From positions 7,564,001 through 7,628,000 of the forward strand of contig NZ_CP032382.1 of assembly GCF_003589925.1 (NCBI RefSeq): a stretch of DNA of 64,000 bases, in the 5' to 3' direction. The notes beneath the pieces are model-generated. The model did not search any database, was not told the DNA's origin, and was given only the letters and a program-made list of their open reading frames with translations. This DNA is from Chryseolinea soli. GTDB taxonomy: Bacteria; Bacteroidota; Bacteroidia; Cytophagales; Cyclobacteriaceae. Both the position numbers and the translations under genes were made by a program. Position 1 is the stretch's first letter; each line of letters begins with the position of its first letter. This document shows positions 25,665-34,187 of the stretch, piece by piece.

Positions 25665-26869
25665 ATTGGCCACTGGTCTTGAAATTTTCCGCCTAACTGA
25701 AAATGGTTGATCTCTGCTTCATTGCAAAGGCACTCCTCCAATTCTCGCTGTACCTTATCCTTATCCAGGTGTTGACCGATGATGACGAGTTCATTGAGCC
25801 TGTCACCCCAGGTGTTGTTCCATTTCCGCTGAATGAGATCCTGGTTTTCCATATAGGCCGCGCTTTTAGCACGGTCAGCCAGGGGAACGGAGGCCCACCA
25901 TTTGCCATAAACCTCCGCTTTCGACGCCCCCCCGACCTGGCTCCACAGCAGGGCATGATCCGGCCGGGACAACATCCAGAAAACCCCTTTGCTCCGGATG
26001 ACGTTACCAGGCCATTTGTTCTTGATATACATCCAAAGGCGATCGGCATTGAACGGCCGATGTTCACGGAATACAAATGAGCTAATCCCATATTCATCCG
26101 TTTCCGGTGTGTGTATACCATTCAGTTCCTTGATCCACCCGGCAGACTGTTCCGCTTTTTCGTAATTGAAAAGCTTTGTATTCAGAATATCATTAACATC
26201 AATCTTACTGAACGAAGTCTTTATGACGCGAGCATCGGGATTTAGTTTGCGCAGGGTGCCTTCGAGTAATTTTAGATCTTTAGCGTCAATCAGATCGGTC
26301 TTATTCAATACAATTACATTGGCAAACTCAATTTGGTCGGTTAGCAAACTTACAATGCTGCGTTGATCTTCCATATCATCGGTCATTTCTCTGGTCAACA
26401 CGGTATCGGCACTCCCAAAGTCTTTAAAGAAATTGAGTGCGTCGACCACCGTAACCATCGTATCCAGCCGGGTAATGTCCGCGAGGTTGAGAAGTTGGTC
26501 CCTGGTATCGAAGGTGAAGGTCTGTGCTACAGGAATAGGCTCCGATATGCCGGTGCTCTCGATGAGCAAGTAGTCAAACTTTCCTTGCGCGGCCAACGCA
26601 CCTACTTCTTTGATCAGGTCTTCGCGTAACGTACAACAGATACAACCGTTGCTCATTTCCACCAGCTTCTCTTCCGTTCGCGAAAAATTGATCTCATTCT
26701 TTACCAGCTGAGCATCCACATTAACTTCGCTCATGTCATTGACGATCACGGCTACTTTCAATCCATCCCGGTTGTGAAGGACATGATTGAGGAGGGTTGT
26801 CTTGCCGGCTCCTAAAAAGCCGCTGAGAACGGTTACCGGCAATTTCTTTTCTTTAAAAAATCTCATCAT
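25661..26869 (-). CDS. COG0523 GTPase, putative zinc metallochaperone (ZigA/YeiR type)
   Basis: G3E-family GTPase of 402 residues with a CobW C-terminal domain. Walker A is [12 protein letters not shown] near residue 17, the metal-binding CxCC motif is NGCICCTLR near 73, and base recognition is VLNKTDLID near 208. The C-terminal domain carries [18 protein letters not shown]0523 proteins in zinc-repressed operons are thought to hand zinc to essential enzymes during shortage. It follows zur and a secreted protein gene and overlaps DUF1826 by four bases. Confidence 0.93.
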   Translation of the reverse strand: MMRFFKEKKLPVTVLSGFLGAGKTTLLNHVLHNRDGLKVAVIVNDMSEVNVDAQLVKNEINFSRTEEKLVEMSNGCICCTLREDLIKEVGALAAQGKFDYLLIESTGISEPIPVAQTFTFDTRDQLLNLADITRLDTMVTVVDALNFFKDFGSADTVLTREMTDDMEDQRSIVSLLTDQIEFANVIVLNKTDLIDAKDLKLLEGTLRKLNPDARVIKTSFSKIDVNDILNTKLFNYEKAEQSAGWIKELNGIHTPETDEYGISSFVFREHRPFNADRLWMYIKNKWPGNVIRSKGVFWMLSRPDHALLWSQVGGASKAEVYGKWWASVPLADRAKSAAYMENQDLIQRKWNNTWGDRLNELVIIGQHLDKDKVQRELEECLCNEAEINHFQLGGKFQDQWPI

Positions 26870-26893
26870 TAAAGGGTTACGGTTAAATACTTT

Positions 26894-27358
26894 TTAATTT
26901 TCAATGATCTCAGCCTCTACCAATATGAAGTTCATATGATTGATGTCCTTATCGTTGAGCTTTAGTTTACCTTTCACGGTAATGGTCTGATCGGATTTCA
27001 GTTTAGGTGCCTTGGATTTTAGAATGGCCTCCGCTACGGACTCTGGGCCAGCCCCACCACAGAAAAAACAGGAGGCAAGCGGGCTTTTTGAAATGATGAT
27101 TTGATCCCTCGGCCCATCAAAGGGTATGTAGTGTCCCTTTACCGTAATCTCCGTGCCCGCCAATGACGTAATCCGCTGGTCAAAGAAGGGAACCAAGTAA
27201 TATTCATTCAGCTTTTTGAACAACCTTGAGGTGAATTTTACCTTGGCAAATATGGGCCATCCGTCCACCGCGCCGCTTTGAGCAAAGGCGGCCGGAAAAC
27301 AAAGGAGCGCGAAGATTAAAATATACCCCCTGTAAATCCTTCTTCCTGTTCGCTGCAT
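26894..27358 (-). CDS. Secreted CFFCG protein, zinc-locus member
   Basis: A 154-residue protein with an N-terminal signal peptide (GYILIFALLCFPAAFAQ). The mature part has an OB-like beta pattern (GTEITVKGHYIPFDGPRD, then QTITVKGKLKLND) around a conserved CFFCGGAGPES block whose two cysteines could bind metal. I do not know a named family. The ATG at 27358 is two bases after the zur stop; the earlier in-frame start would overlap zur. Placed between zur and the GTPase, it is probably a periplasmic component of the zinc-limitation response. Confidence 0.75.
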   Translation of the reverse strand: MQRTGRRIYRGYILIFALLCFPAAFAQSGAVDGWPIFAKVKFTSRLFKKLNEYYLVPFFDQRITSLAGTEITVKGHYIPFDGPRDQIIISKSPLASCFFCGGAGPESVAEAILKSKAPKLKSDQTITVKGKLKLNDKDINHMNFILVEAEIIEN

Positions 27359-27360
27359 AA

Positions 27361-27771
27361 CTACGAATACCTGCATTTTTTGCAACTGCCCTTTATTAAT
27401 AATATCTGTTGTTGCACGACATATCCAGGAGGGGCTCCTACGTTTTCAATCTTTCCGGTCAGGCAAAAAACCTTGCCGCAGTCGGTGCATTGAAAATGAG
27501 CATGATCATCAAGGGTCTTGTCGTGGGTTGACAAAGCATACTTCAACACTCCCTGGTCGCAAATCACCTGGTGGATAAAATTCTTTTTGATCAATATTTT
27601 GATAGTACGGTAAACCGTGGTCCTGTCGAATTCTCCACGGAGTTGATCCCTGATCTCTCCCTCCGAAAAGGCTATACCGGAATGATCCATGAATATCTTT
27701 ACTATTTCTTTTCTACAGGAGGTCTGGTGAATTTCCAGATCAGCGATTATTTTATTTCTCTTCGTCACCAT
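27361..27771 (-). CDS. zur: Fur-family regulator, probably Zur
   Basis: A 136-residue Fur-superfamily repressor. The winged HTH is at about residues 20-75 (SEGEIRDQLRGEFDRTTVYRT). The metal-binding half has HAHFQCTDCGKVFCL near residue 92 and the final KGSCKKC, so both structural-zinc CxxC pairs are present. Its operon codes for a zinc GTPase and DUF1826 and it neighbours a TonB receptor locus, so Zur is favoured over Fur. The symbol rests on context. Two TTGAGAA direct repeats, ten bases apart, lie just upstream (27782-27798). Confidence 0.85.
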   Translation of the reverse strand: MVTKRNKIIADLEIHQTSCRKEIVKIFMDHSGIAFSEGEIRDQLRGEFDRTTVYRTIKILIKKNFIHQVICDQGVLKYALSTHDKTLDDHAHFQCTDCGKVFCLTGKIENVGAPPGYVVQQQILLIKGSCKKCRYS

Positions 27772-27838
27772 AAATAATGATTGAGAATAGTTGAGAAATT
27801 TGATTTTAAAACCGGAGACAAGAAGAAGAAGAGGAAGA

Positions 27839-27897
27839 ACGGCTGCCCGATACCAACCCTAACCTACGAAGAAAAAAATGCGGTATGGGCAAGCCGT
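27839..27897 (-). terminator. Imperfect hairpin between the outer-membrane arm and zur
   Basis: Arms 27839-27854 and 27882-27897 (ACGGCTGCCCGATACC against GGTATGGGCAAGCCGT) pair with mismatches around a loop of about 27 bases. On the minus strand it lies 70-130 bases past the beta-barrel gene stop. It may terminate that operon or shape the zur leader. No clean T tract is present. Confidence 0.4.
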
Positions 27898-27968
27898 TTC
27901 AGCCTTCAAAGCCTGGGTTGATCCGCGTCATGCTCCAGGCAGGAAGCCGTGCTTCTGTCATCTCAGTA

Positions 27969-28706
27969 TTATTTACCCAATGAAAAAGATAATCCCACCG
28001 AAGTATTGACCCACGACATGGGTTGTTTGGTCACCAGGCGGCCTGCCCTATTCTCGCGGTGCTCATTCTCGATTTTCACCCCATCGGAATTGAAATAGTC
28101 GGCGCGAAACATAAGGCCAAGCTTGTCGGTAAGGGTGTAACGAAATCCCGCACCCACTTGCCATCCAAAAGCTGATCCCGTTGAACTGTTCTGCTGAAGT
28201 GGCGCTGCCGTATTATCTTCTAACACCACCGTCATTTCCGGTGTTGAAAGACTCTTCAGAAGACCGCCCAACAGCCGGATGTCAAATGTGAACTTGTTCA
28301 CTGGGAAGGAGAAATAGGGACCCGCCATCAGGTTAAGCGAGCTATAGTTGCCGCTAGTGGTGACGGTAGAGGCATCGACGCCAAAGGCATCGGTATAGCT
28401 TGCACCCAATTTGGCAGCATCGGTTTGACTGAAACCTCCGTGTTGCGCATAATACAGTGTTCCCCCTACTCCGATATGGGGAAGAAAGTAATAGGCACCT
28501 TCTACGCCGGCGGCGAAACCGGTGTTGGCAAAGCCCGCCTTATTGTTCCAATTATTAAAAGTGCCGGCCTCTGCTTTCGCGAAATCACCGGTAGGGATGG
28601 ATGCGCCCAGCGTGAAACCGATGAAGTTCTTTGCCCTGTCTTGTGCTATGGATGAAAAAGAGATCAGCACAGATAGTGCGCAGAAAATTATAAATTTTGT
28701 TTTCAT
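27969..28706 (-). CDS. Outer membrane beta-barrel protein
   Basis: A 245-residue OmpA-like or porin-type small barrel. A signal peptide (FIIFCALSVLISFSSIAQ) is followed by alternating strands such as FIGFTLGASIPTGDFAKA, GVEGAYYFLPHIGVGGTL and LMAGPYFSFPVNKFTFDIR, ending SVGLSFSLGK with the strand-terminal pattern of outer membrane barrels. It is the last gene of the minus-strand arm after the TonB receptor and lipoprotein genes, 33 bases after the latter. Role in zinc handling is inferred. Confidence 0.82.
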   Translation of the reverse strand: MKTKFIIFCALSVLISFSSIAQDRAKNFIGFTLGASIPTGDFAKAEAGTFNNWNNKAGFANTGFAAGVEGAYYFLPHIGVGGTLYYAQHGGFSQTDAAKLGASYTDAFGVDASTVTTSGNYSSLNLMAGPYFSFPVNKFTFDIRLLGGLLKSLSTPEMTVVLEDNTAAPLQQNSSTGSAFGWQVGAGFRYTLTDKLGLMFRADYFNSDGVKIENEHRENRAGRLVTKQPMSWVNTSVGLSFSLGK

Positions 28707-28739
28707 AGTTGAGTCCGTTTATCGTTTGCTAATAATCCA

Positions 28740-29405
28740 TTATTGAATAGTGACCGTGAAGCCTACATCCAGATCGGTTGATCCGGGCGCGTATGTTCCA
28801 TTTTTTACATTGGGTTGGTGGCGCATCACGATGCGCAGCCATCCGGTGCCTGCCGCTCCCGCTGCAAAATTGCTTTCGAGGCCAACCGGGTATTGTTGCG
28901 GGTTGATGTCATGATCGGTAATTGCAATCGTCAGGTTAAGGGCGCTTCCTGCTGGAATGGGTGTTGGAATAGGTTCCGGGTAGACATCATTTTTATCATC
29001 CGGATAGCTGTTGGGGATAACCAGGGGCTGACTTGTCGGCAACGGTTGAAAAAAGAACAAGTGATAATTTGCCCGCTCCTTGATCTCGTCCGAGACCACA
29101 AAAACAGGGCTCTGTGTTTTGTCCAGCAATACAATTTTGGCGGTATAGGTCGCATTCGCTTTTAAAGTCAGATTCGCCTGACTGACATCCACGGGCAAAG
29201 GATTTCCATTGTTATCCAGCAACTGCTCCCACTGGGCAGTAGGTTTGTCTGACGCGTCGGCCGTATTGATAAGTTGTAGCTGCACGGTGGTCAAGGCCTC
29301 GTTGGCGATGGTTGGGGCTACAACCTGTTCGTCCTTGTTACAGGAGAATACCACCAGCGCCCCGCCGGCGATCATCATGGAAAGTGATTTTCTAAAGTTC
29401 ATCAT
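28740..29405 (-). CDS. Putative lipoprotein of the zinc locus
   Basis: A 221-residue lipoprotein with the lipobox LVVFSCNKDE after a short signal. The mature domain is all beta (LTTVQLQLINTADASDKP, then YTAKIVLLDKTQSPVF) and ends in LNLTIAITDHDINPQQYP and a barrel-like tail. There is a short His-containing stretch but no His-rich metal motif. It lies 31 bases downstream of the TonB receptor gene, a usual place for a receptor partner lipoprotein. The family was not recognised. Confidence 0.78.
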   Translation of the reverse strand: MMNFRKSLSMMIAGGALVVFSCNKDEQVVAPTIANEALTTVQLQLINTADASDKPTAQWEQLLDNNGNPLPVDVSQANLTLKANATYTAKIVLLDKTQSPVFVVSDEIKERANYHLFFFQPLPTSQPLVIPNSYPDDKNDVYPEPIPTPIPAGSALNLTIAITDHDINPQQYPVGLESNFAAGAAGTGWLRIVMRHQPNVKNGTYAPGSTDLDVGFTVTIQ

Positions 29406-29436
29406 TGTATTTATTTAGGTTATTTTATTTTGTTGG

Positions 29437-31773
29437 TCATTTTGATTGTTGTTTGGTCATCCCAAAGGGTATGCGCACCCGCACCGTAAAATTTCTTCCA
29501 GGCTCATCAGTGAAATAGCGGAACCTGTCCATATAGTCGCGATAGACCTCGTTCAGTAAATTGTTGGCCGAGACATTGAACATCATAGGCTGCCTGCCCA
29601 CGTGAAGGGAGAACCCCACGTTAGCATTCAGAAGAAAGTAAGCGGGGGGTGGATCGACATAGTCGCTGTTGGCGGGGACGCGACCCTGATGCCCCACGTA
29701 AATTCCCGTGGCGGCCATGAAGAGCTGTTTTAAAAATCCATGATCGCCGAGTCCGTAACGGATCGAATTTTCAAACCGGTTGGCCGGTATCAATTGCAAG
29801 TAGTCGTGAATGGTGTTGTTCCAGGCATAGAGCAACGACATTTTGGTTGTGAACGCCAATGAATCCGTCAGCTTATACGTGGCCGAAAGATCCACTCCGC
29901 GAAACCGTGCATTGACTTGCGTGTAGGTGAACGTCGGATAGGAGCCTCGCACGGTGTGGATGTATTGCAGATCCGGCTTGAGGAAAATGTAGCCGTCAAT
30001 AATGTTGTTGTAGAGGCCCAATTCTCCATGCCAGCGATCGCCATCATAATGAAGCGAGGTGCTGAAGTTATACGCCCTTTCAGAATGCAGATCCGGGTTC
30101 CCGATCTCATAGGCCACAGCGCTCTGGTGCACCCCCTGCGACATCAGTTCATTGATGGTCGGCGCGCGCCAGGCCGTTCCGATATTGACTGCCCACGACA
30201 GATTAGGTCTTATATAATACTGGGCGCCGATGGTCTCCGTAAAGTTCTGAAAGGTCCACGTGGGTGTGACAACCTGTGCCGTATTGTTGTCCAGCGCATA
30301 GGCTCTTAACCAACGGTAGTCGTATCGCAGGCCAGCTTCTAGCGTCAACCGGTCTTTTGTCCACTTTCCAATATAGAATGCGCCGCCACCGTAGTTCCGG
30401 AAGTTGGGGATCAGCATTTCATATTGACGCACATTGCCTTGGGTAATGCCATTGAACCCAAAGCTTCCCGAATAATTTCCCATCGCTTTGTGCTTGTAGG
30501 TCACATCCAGCGTGTGAGACACAAGCCGCAAGTAAAGCTCAGGGTTCTGCCGACCGCTGAGTGGCACGTAATCGTATTCGGACCGTTCATTCTGTTGCCT
30601 GGCAAATACCACATCCAGGCGGCTTTCATTATTGAAGATCAGGAATCCATTGGCCTTGAACAGATCGTGCTTCACCTGCTGATAGGGACGGTCAATGGAG
30701 TAGCTGAAATAGGATGGAGTGATCGGTTCGGGCCTGCTTATGGCTGCCGTAATATCGCTTATCGATTCCGCATGGGTTCCGGAGAAAATGCCGAGTTTGG
30801 TATTGAATTCACTGTAATAAAGCGCTCCCCCGTAATTTTTTCTCTTGTAGGATAGCGCTGTCGAGAAGTTTGCCTCTTCGAAGCCGGTGTTCTCCATATA
30901 GTAGTTGGGCGTTTTAGAATTCCCCGCTCGCCTATACGTTCCCTGAACCCGCCAACTCAGCCCGCTAAGTTTCCTGTCGAAGGCGCCTTGCGTGATGCCC
31001 GAGACCACACCCATGCGATTATTGCTTGCCGCTACCGTGTTGAATTCTCCACTGATCCCGGGGGAATCCGGAAACGAGGCTGGCTCCACCAGGATCACGC
31101 CGGCGATGGCATCCGATCCATAGCGAATACTGGACGCGCCTTTAATAACGGAGAGTTTTGTTGCAATGAAAGGATCGATCTCCGGAGCATGCTCCGATCC
31201 CCATTGCTGCCCTTCCTGTCGCACGCCATTGTTAAAAATGAGGATCCGATTGCTATGCAAACCGTGTATGACAGGCTTGAAAATTGACGGCCCCGACTGA
31301 AGCGTGTAAACACCGGGGACACTGGTCAGCGATTCTCCCAACGTAGCGCCCCGTACTTTGATGAGGTCTTCTCCTTTGATCTCGGTCTTCGACTGTGAAA
31401 CAAGGGCTTGCTCCTCTTCCTTTTTTCCCACCACTTCAATTTCTTTTAACGAAGTGACTTCCGGCCTTAGCGAGAAATCGTACGTGACGTTCCTCTGTAT
31501 AGCAACCGAATACGTGATGGACTGATAGCCGACAAACGAACACACAACGGTATAATTACCCGCGCAAATTGAGTCGATCGAAAAGCTTCCATTCCGATCA
31601 GCAGCCGATCCTCTATTTAATTCCCTGACATAAACATTTGCAAAAGGTAATATCGCTTTGCTTTCAGCATCATATACCTTACCGCCGAACGAAATGGAGC
31701 AAGTGTGCTGCGCCATTCCAATAGCGGGAAGGAACACTACCAGCATAGCTATTCGTATGATGAAATTCACCAA
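29437..31773 (-). CDS. TonB-dependent outer membrane receptor, probably for zinc
   Basis: A 778-residue receptor. Signal peptide, then a carboxypeptidase-regulatory-like domain (ISFGGKVYDAESKAILPFAN), plug (IKGASSIRYGSDAIAGVILV) and a 22-stranded barrel ending with an aromatic-rich C-terminus (NFTVRVRIPFG). The ZnuD-type zinc receptors of Gram-negative bacteria have this general layout. Assignment to zinc rests on its company with a Zur regulator and metallochaperone; an iron or cobalamin substrate cannot be excluded. It follows a small Cys/His protein gene and precedes a lipoprotein and barrel gene. Confidence 0.9.
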   Translation of the reverse strand: MVNFIIRIAMLVVFLPAIGMAQHTCSISFGGKVYDAESKAILPFANVYVRELNRGSAADRNGSFSIDSICAGNYTVVCSFVGYQSITYSVAIQRNVTYDFSLRPEVTSLKEIEVVGKKEEEQALVSQSKTEIKGEDLIKVRGATLGESLTSVPGVYTLQSGPSIFKPVIHGLHSNRILIFNNGVRQEGQQWGSEHAPEIDPFIATKLSVIKGASSIRYGSDAIAGVILVEPASFPDSPGISGEFNTVAASNNRMGVVSGITQGAFDRKLSGLSWRVQGTYRRAGNSKTPNYYMENTGFEEANFSTALSYKRKNYGGALYYSEFNTKLGIFSGTHAESISDITAAISRPEPITPSYFSYSIDRPYQQVKHDLFKANGFLIFNNESRLDVVFARQQNERSEYDYVPLSGRQNPELYLRLVSHTLDVTYKHKAMGNYSGSFGFNGITQGNVRQYEMLIPNFRNYGGGAFYIGKWTKDRLTLEAGLRYDYRWLRAYALDNNTAQVVTPTWTFQNFTETIGAQYYIRPNLSWAVNIGTAWRAPTINELMSQGVHQSAVAYEIGNPDLHSERAYNFSTSLHYDGDRWHGELGLYNNIIDGYIFLKPDLQYIHTVRGSYPTFTYTQVNARFRGVDLSATYKLTDSLAFTTKMSLLYAWNNTIHDYLQLIPANRFENSIRYGLGDHGFLKQLFMAATGIYVGHQGRVPANSDYVDPPPAYFLLNANVGFSLHVGRQPMMFNVSANNLLNEVYRDYMDRFRYFTDEPGRNFTVRVRIPFGMTKQQSK

Positions 31774-31801
31774 AATAGAATTTAGAAGTTGAAGGCAACA
31801 C

Positions 31802-31816
31802 TACAGCTTAGTTGCA
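31802..31816. promoter_or_regulatory. Weaker second copy of the zinc-locus palindrome
   Basis: TACAGC-TTA-GTTGCA keeps one perfect half-site (GTTGCA) and four of six positions of the other compared with 32236-32250. It lies 29 bases upstream of the TonB receptor start. Candidate second operator of the same repressor. Confidence 0.45.
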
Positions 31817-31862
31817 GCGGGTGCCCGACACTGAAGTCAAAAAGAAAAAAAGGGGGAAAGGA

Positions 31863-32192
31863 TCAGTCCATCAAGACTGGAGGGGCGCGGTCCCGGGATA
31901 ACGAAGCGGACCAGCAGGTTACATCAATACTTGAGGGAACGGAAAGCGTTACCTCGGGTGGTAATGTGCTTAATCGGAAAGAGGGATCAATGAATAAATG
32001 AAACAGAATATCCAGGGCACATATCGTACAACGTTCGGTATGCGCTTGAACCGAAGACTGGCCTTTTTGCAATTCCACGACCGGCTTCCGGAAATCGTGG
32101 TTGTCGTGCAACAGGTTAATAACCACCTGGCTGAAAAGCAGGTTGGCTATCAGGAAGCAGGGAAAGGCAATATGGCGAATTGTCTTTTTCAC
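31863..32192 (-). CDS. Small exported Cys/His protein at the head of the zinc receptor operon
   Basis: A 109-residue protein starting at the GTG at 32192 (MKKTIRHIAFPCFLIANLLF), which gives a normal signal sequence. An earlier in-frame TTG at 32213 lies inside the promoter and is rejected. The mature part carries LLHDNHDF, then AHTERCTICALDILFHLFI, a pattern of His plus CxxC followed by aromatic residues seen in small proteins encoded next to Bacteroidota metal receptors. No named family. The first gene of the operon with the TonB receptor; probably binds metal in the periplasm. Confidence 0.7.
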   Translation of the reverse strand: MKKTIRHIAFPCFLIANLLFSQVVINLLHDNHDFRKPVVELQKGQSSVQAHTERCTICALDILFHLFIDPSFRLSTLPPEVTLSVPSSIDVTCWSASLSRDRAPPVLMD

Positions 32193-32210
32193 GGATTTTG
32201 TTGGCGCATA

Positions 32211-32240
32211 CAAATATAGGACGATAACCTGTTAATGCAA
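32211..32240 (-). promoter_or_regulatory. Bacteroidota-type promoter of the zinc receptor operon
   Basis: On the minus strand this reads TTG (32238-32240), 19 bases, then TATATTTG (32211-32218). This matches the consensus TTG-N19-TAnnTTTG exactly. The GTG start at 32192 lies 18 bases past the -7 box, giving a very short leader. Confidence 0.8.
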
Positions 32241-32250
32241 CTAGGTTGCA
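32236..32250. promoter_or_regulatory. Candidate Zur operator overlapping the -33 element
   Basis: Perfect inverted repeat TGCAAC-TAG-GTTGCA. Its left half contains the TTG of the promoter's -33 element, so a bound repressor would block polymerase. The assignment to Zur follows from locus content. Confidence 0.65.
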
Positions 32251-32415
32251 CTAAATTTACAGGAACGGAAGGCCTGGAGCATTTAACCCTTAAATTGTAA
32301 CAGATGAAATCAAAATTTCGTCTAAATGAAAAAGTGCGGCTTGACTTTAATTTTGGTTTGTTGACGTCTTGACAACGGCATCGTGTGAAGTGGTTCCAAA
32401 CAAAAATGCTAAACA

Positions 32416-32757
32416 ATGACACTGGAAGACTTAAGACAGACTTGCATTTCTCTGCCCCACGTGACAGAAGATGTAAAATATGGAACTGACTTATGTTTTT
32501 CGATTGGCAATAAAATATTTTGCGGGACACGAATTGAAGGGCCCTTTAGGACAGGTATAAAATGTGAAGAAAGCGATTTTGCCCATTTAGTAGAAAGGGA
32601 AGGAATTGTTCCTATGCCAAGACTTTCAAAGACATTTTGGATAAGGATCGAGAAGGCTAATTCACTAACCCCGGCAGAATGGAAGAATTATCTCAGAAAG
32701 TCCTATGCGTTAGTGTTATCAACCTTGCCGCTAAAAGTAAGACAATCCTTAAAATAG
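32416..32757 (+). CDS. MmcQ/YjbR-family protein
   Basis: A 113-residue MmcQ/YjbR protein (CyaY-like fold, often called a DNA-binding protein). Family pattern: LRQTCISLPHVTEDVKYGTD near the start, then CFSIGNKIFCGTRIEG, and FWIRIEKANSLTPAEW with the terminal KSYALVLSTLP. It lies alone between the zinc locus and a convergent hydrolase, with a strong hairpin at its stop codon. Confidence 0.88.
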   Translation: MTLEDLRQTCISLPHVTEDVKYGTDLCFSIGNKIFCGTRIEGPFRTGIKCEESDFAHLVEREGIVPMPRLSKTFWIRIEKANSLTPAEWKNYLRKSYALVLSTLPLKVRQSLK

Positions 32758-32808
32758 AAGTACCCATCCCTAAACAACTCCAAGTAGTTCCTCGGGATGG
32801 GTACTTCT
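32756..32808. terminator. Terminator between convergent genes
   Basis: Perfect 15-bp stem: AGAAGTACCCATCCC (32756-32770) pairs with its complement at 32794-32808. The left arm begins inside the MmcQ/YjbR stop codon. There is no strong T tract, but the position between convergent stops fits a bidirectional terminator. Confidence 0.75.
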
Positions 32809-32814
32809 CATTCC

Positions 32815-33561
32815 CTAAACACTGTGTTGTAGCAAGATCTCATGTGCTTCCGTAGCAGCTTCCACGATCACTTTGGCCACTTTCTCGGGCTGCGACATGA
32901 AAATCACGTGGCTTCCTTTCACCTCGGTAACTTTAGTATTGGAGCGCTTGTACATGGCGTGTTGAATTTCGGGAGCAATACTCTTGTCTTGCGTAGCGAC
33001 AAGAGCATAGGTAGGCTTGTCTCTCCAGGCCGCCTTGCCGATCGGTGTAGCAAAACCCTTGGCATAGAAAGCGCCTTGCGATGCAAACATGAATTCCGCT
33101 TCCTCCTTGGGGATATCGGCGCAAAAGCCCGCATGGTACTTTGCTTCGTCGTAATAAACGATTCCCTTTTCGTCGGGAGGCAACACTCCGTTCTCCGATG
33201 CCGGCGGGGCGGTTTGAAGCCACTGCAATGCCGACTCTCCATTGTCAGGCTGAAAGGCTGCGATATAGACAAGGGCCTCCACATTGGGGTGATTACCGGC
33301 CTCCGTTATGACAGCCCCTCCCCATGAATGCCCAGCCAGGACGGTGGGACCATCCTGTTTGTCCAACACCACTTTTGTAGCAGCAACGTCGTCCTCAAGG
33401 GAGGTCAATGGGTTCTGCACTACGGTGACGCGATAGCCTTTTTTCGTAAGGACATTATACAATGCCTTAAATCCAGAACCGTCTGCGAATGCTCCATGCA
33501 CCAGTACGACATTCTTAATGTTGGAGTTAGACTCCGGGTTGTTTTGATTTGTGCTTTTCAT
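32815..33561 (-). CDS. Alpha/beta hydrolase (EstC-like esterase)
   Basis: A 248-residue alpha/beta hydrolase. The oxyanion block VVLVHGAFADGSGF is followed by the nucleophile Ser in AGHSWGGAVI near residue 98, with the His in KGSHVIFMSQPEKVA near 222. This is the EstC/methylesterase-like subfamily, often annotated as salicylate esterase-like. It ends at the terminator with the MmcQ/YjbR gene. A decayed paralogue lies 220 bases upstream, so the locus once held a tandem pair. Confidence 0.92.
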   Translation of the reverse strand: MKSTNQNNPESNSNIKNVVLVHGAFADGSGFKALYNVLTKKGYRVTVVQNPLTSLEDDVAATKVVLDKQDGPTVLAGHSWGGAVITEAGNHPNVEALVYIAAFQPDNGESALQWLQTAPPASENGVLPPDEKGIVYYDEAKYHAGFCADIPKEEAEFMFASQGAFYAKGFATPIGKAAWRDKPTYALVATQDKSIAPEIQHAMYKRSNTKVTEVKGSHVIFMSQPEKVAKVIVEAATEAHEILLQHSV

Positions 33562-33695
33562 AATTAGGGTTTTTTATGGTTTACTGTGAAATTGTTTCTT
33601 ATGCAAAAATACTCCCCCACTGTGCTAGCAGCATTGTTGAAAAATCCCGAGTTCCTGTAATTATTTCCCGGGATGCATGATCTGGTCCTATGGCG

Positions 33696-33712
33696 TTTGG
33701 TCTGAAATAGAC
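33696..33712. promoter_or_regulatory. Inverted repeat upstream of the EstC-like hydrolase
   Basis: TGGTCT-GAAAT-AGACCA, 6 bp arms around 5 bases, lies 135 bases upstream of the start at 33561. It resembles small-repressor operators. The half-site TGGTCT also occurs at the HxlR gene start (20573-20578). Confidence 0.4.
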
Positions 33713-33726
33713 CATAAAATGAGAGC

Positions 33727-33754
33727 AGCCGTACCACTTTTTAAGGGTACGGCT
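33727..33754 (-). terminator. Terminator left by the decayed hydrolase gene
   Basis: AGCCGTACC (33727-33735) pairs with GGTACGGCT (33746-33754). It lies 27 bases past the stop of the remnant at 33781 on the minus strand. Confidence 0.6.
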
Positions 33755-33780
33755 ATCTGATACCTTCGGTGTGCAAGCCT

Positions 33781-33930
33781 CTACTTCGTTTTAATGGCAT
33801 TGGTCGCCGCTTCGACAATCACATTGATAGCGGCTTCCGACTAGGATATAAAGATCAACGTCTGGAGCGACGCTCTGTCCACGGCTGCCAACATGCATAA
33901 GTCGGTTTGTCGGTCATGCTGCGTGCGTAT
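33781..33930 (-). pseudogene. Decayed alpha/beta hydrolase paralogue, C-terminal remnant
   Basis: The minus strand encodes pieces matching the neighbouring intact hydrolase but in shifting frames: DKPTYA, then GQSVAPD (for DKSIAPE), then LIFIS-stop-SEAAINVIVEAAT (for VIFMSQPEKVAKVIVEAAT). A Gln codon has become TAG, at least two frameshifts are present and about 20 residues between the pieces are deleted. The ending NAIKTK and stop is at 33781. It is a dead tandem duplicate. Confidence 0.7.
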
Positions 33931-34187
33931 GGTAATCAGAGGTCAACGTTGTGGGACTCAATTTAGGAGTTTTTAAGTTGCTTGCATCGCTGAAAATGGA
34001 CAATTTAGCTCACGTCTACCTCTTGTATATTTTCGTCAAACTTTGTATGTTATGGCTTTGGGCTTAATCCAACGTTGTAATCCCTCATGCCAAATTTTCC
34101 ATCCCCTAATAAATAACCGAAAGACCGGATTGCCGCACGCAGGGCTGCGAGTCGTAGCAGAAAGTGAAGAGATTGGAGCGTGCATTT

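Noticed and set aside
27782..27798. Zur operator at the zur promoter made of TTGAGAA repeats
   Set aside because: They are direct, not inverted, repeats and do not resemble the TGCAAC-N3-GTTGCA palindrome of the same locus, so no operator is called.
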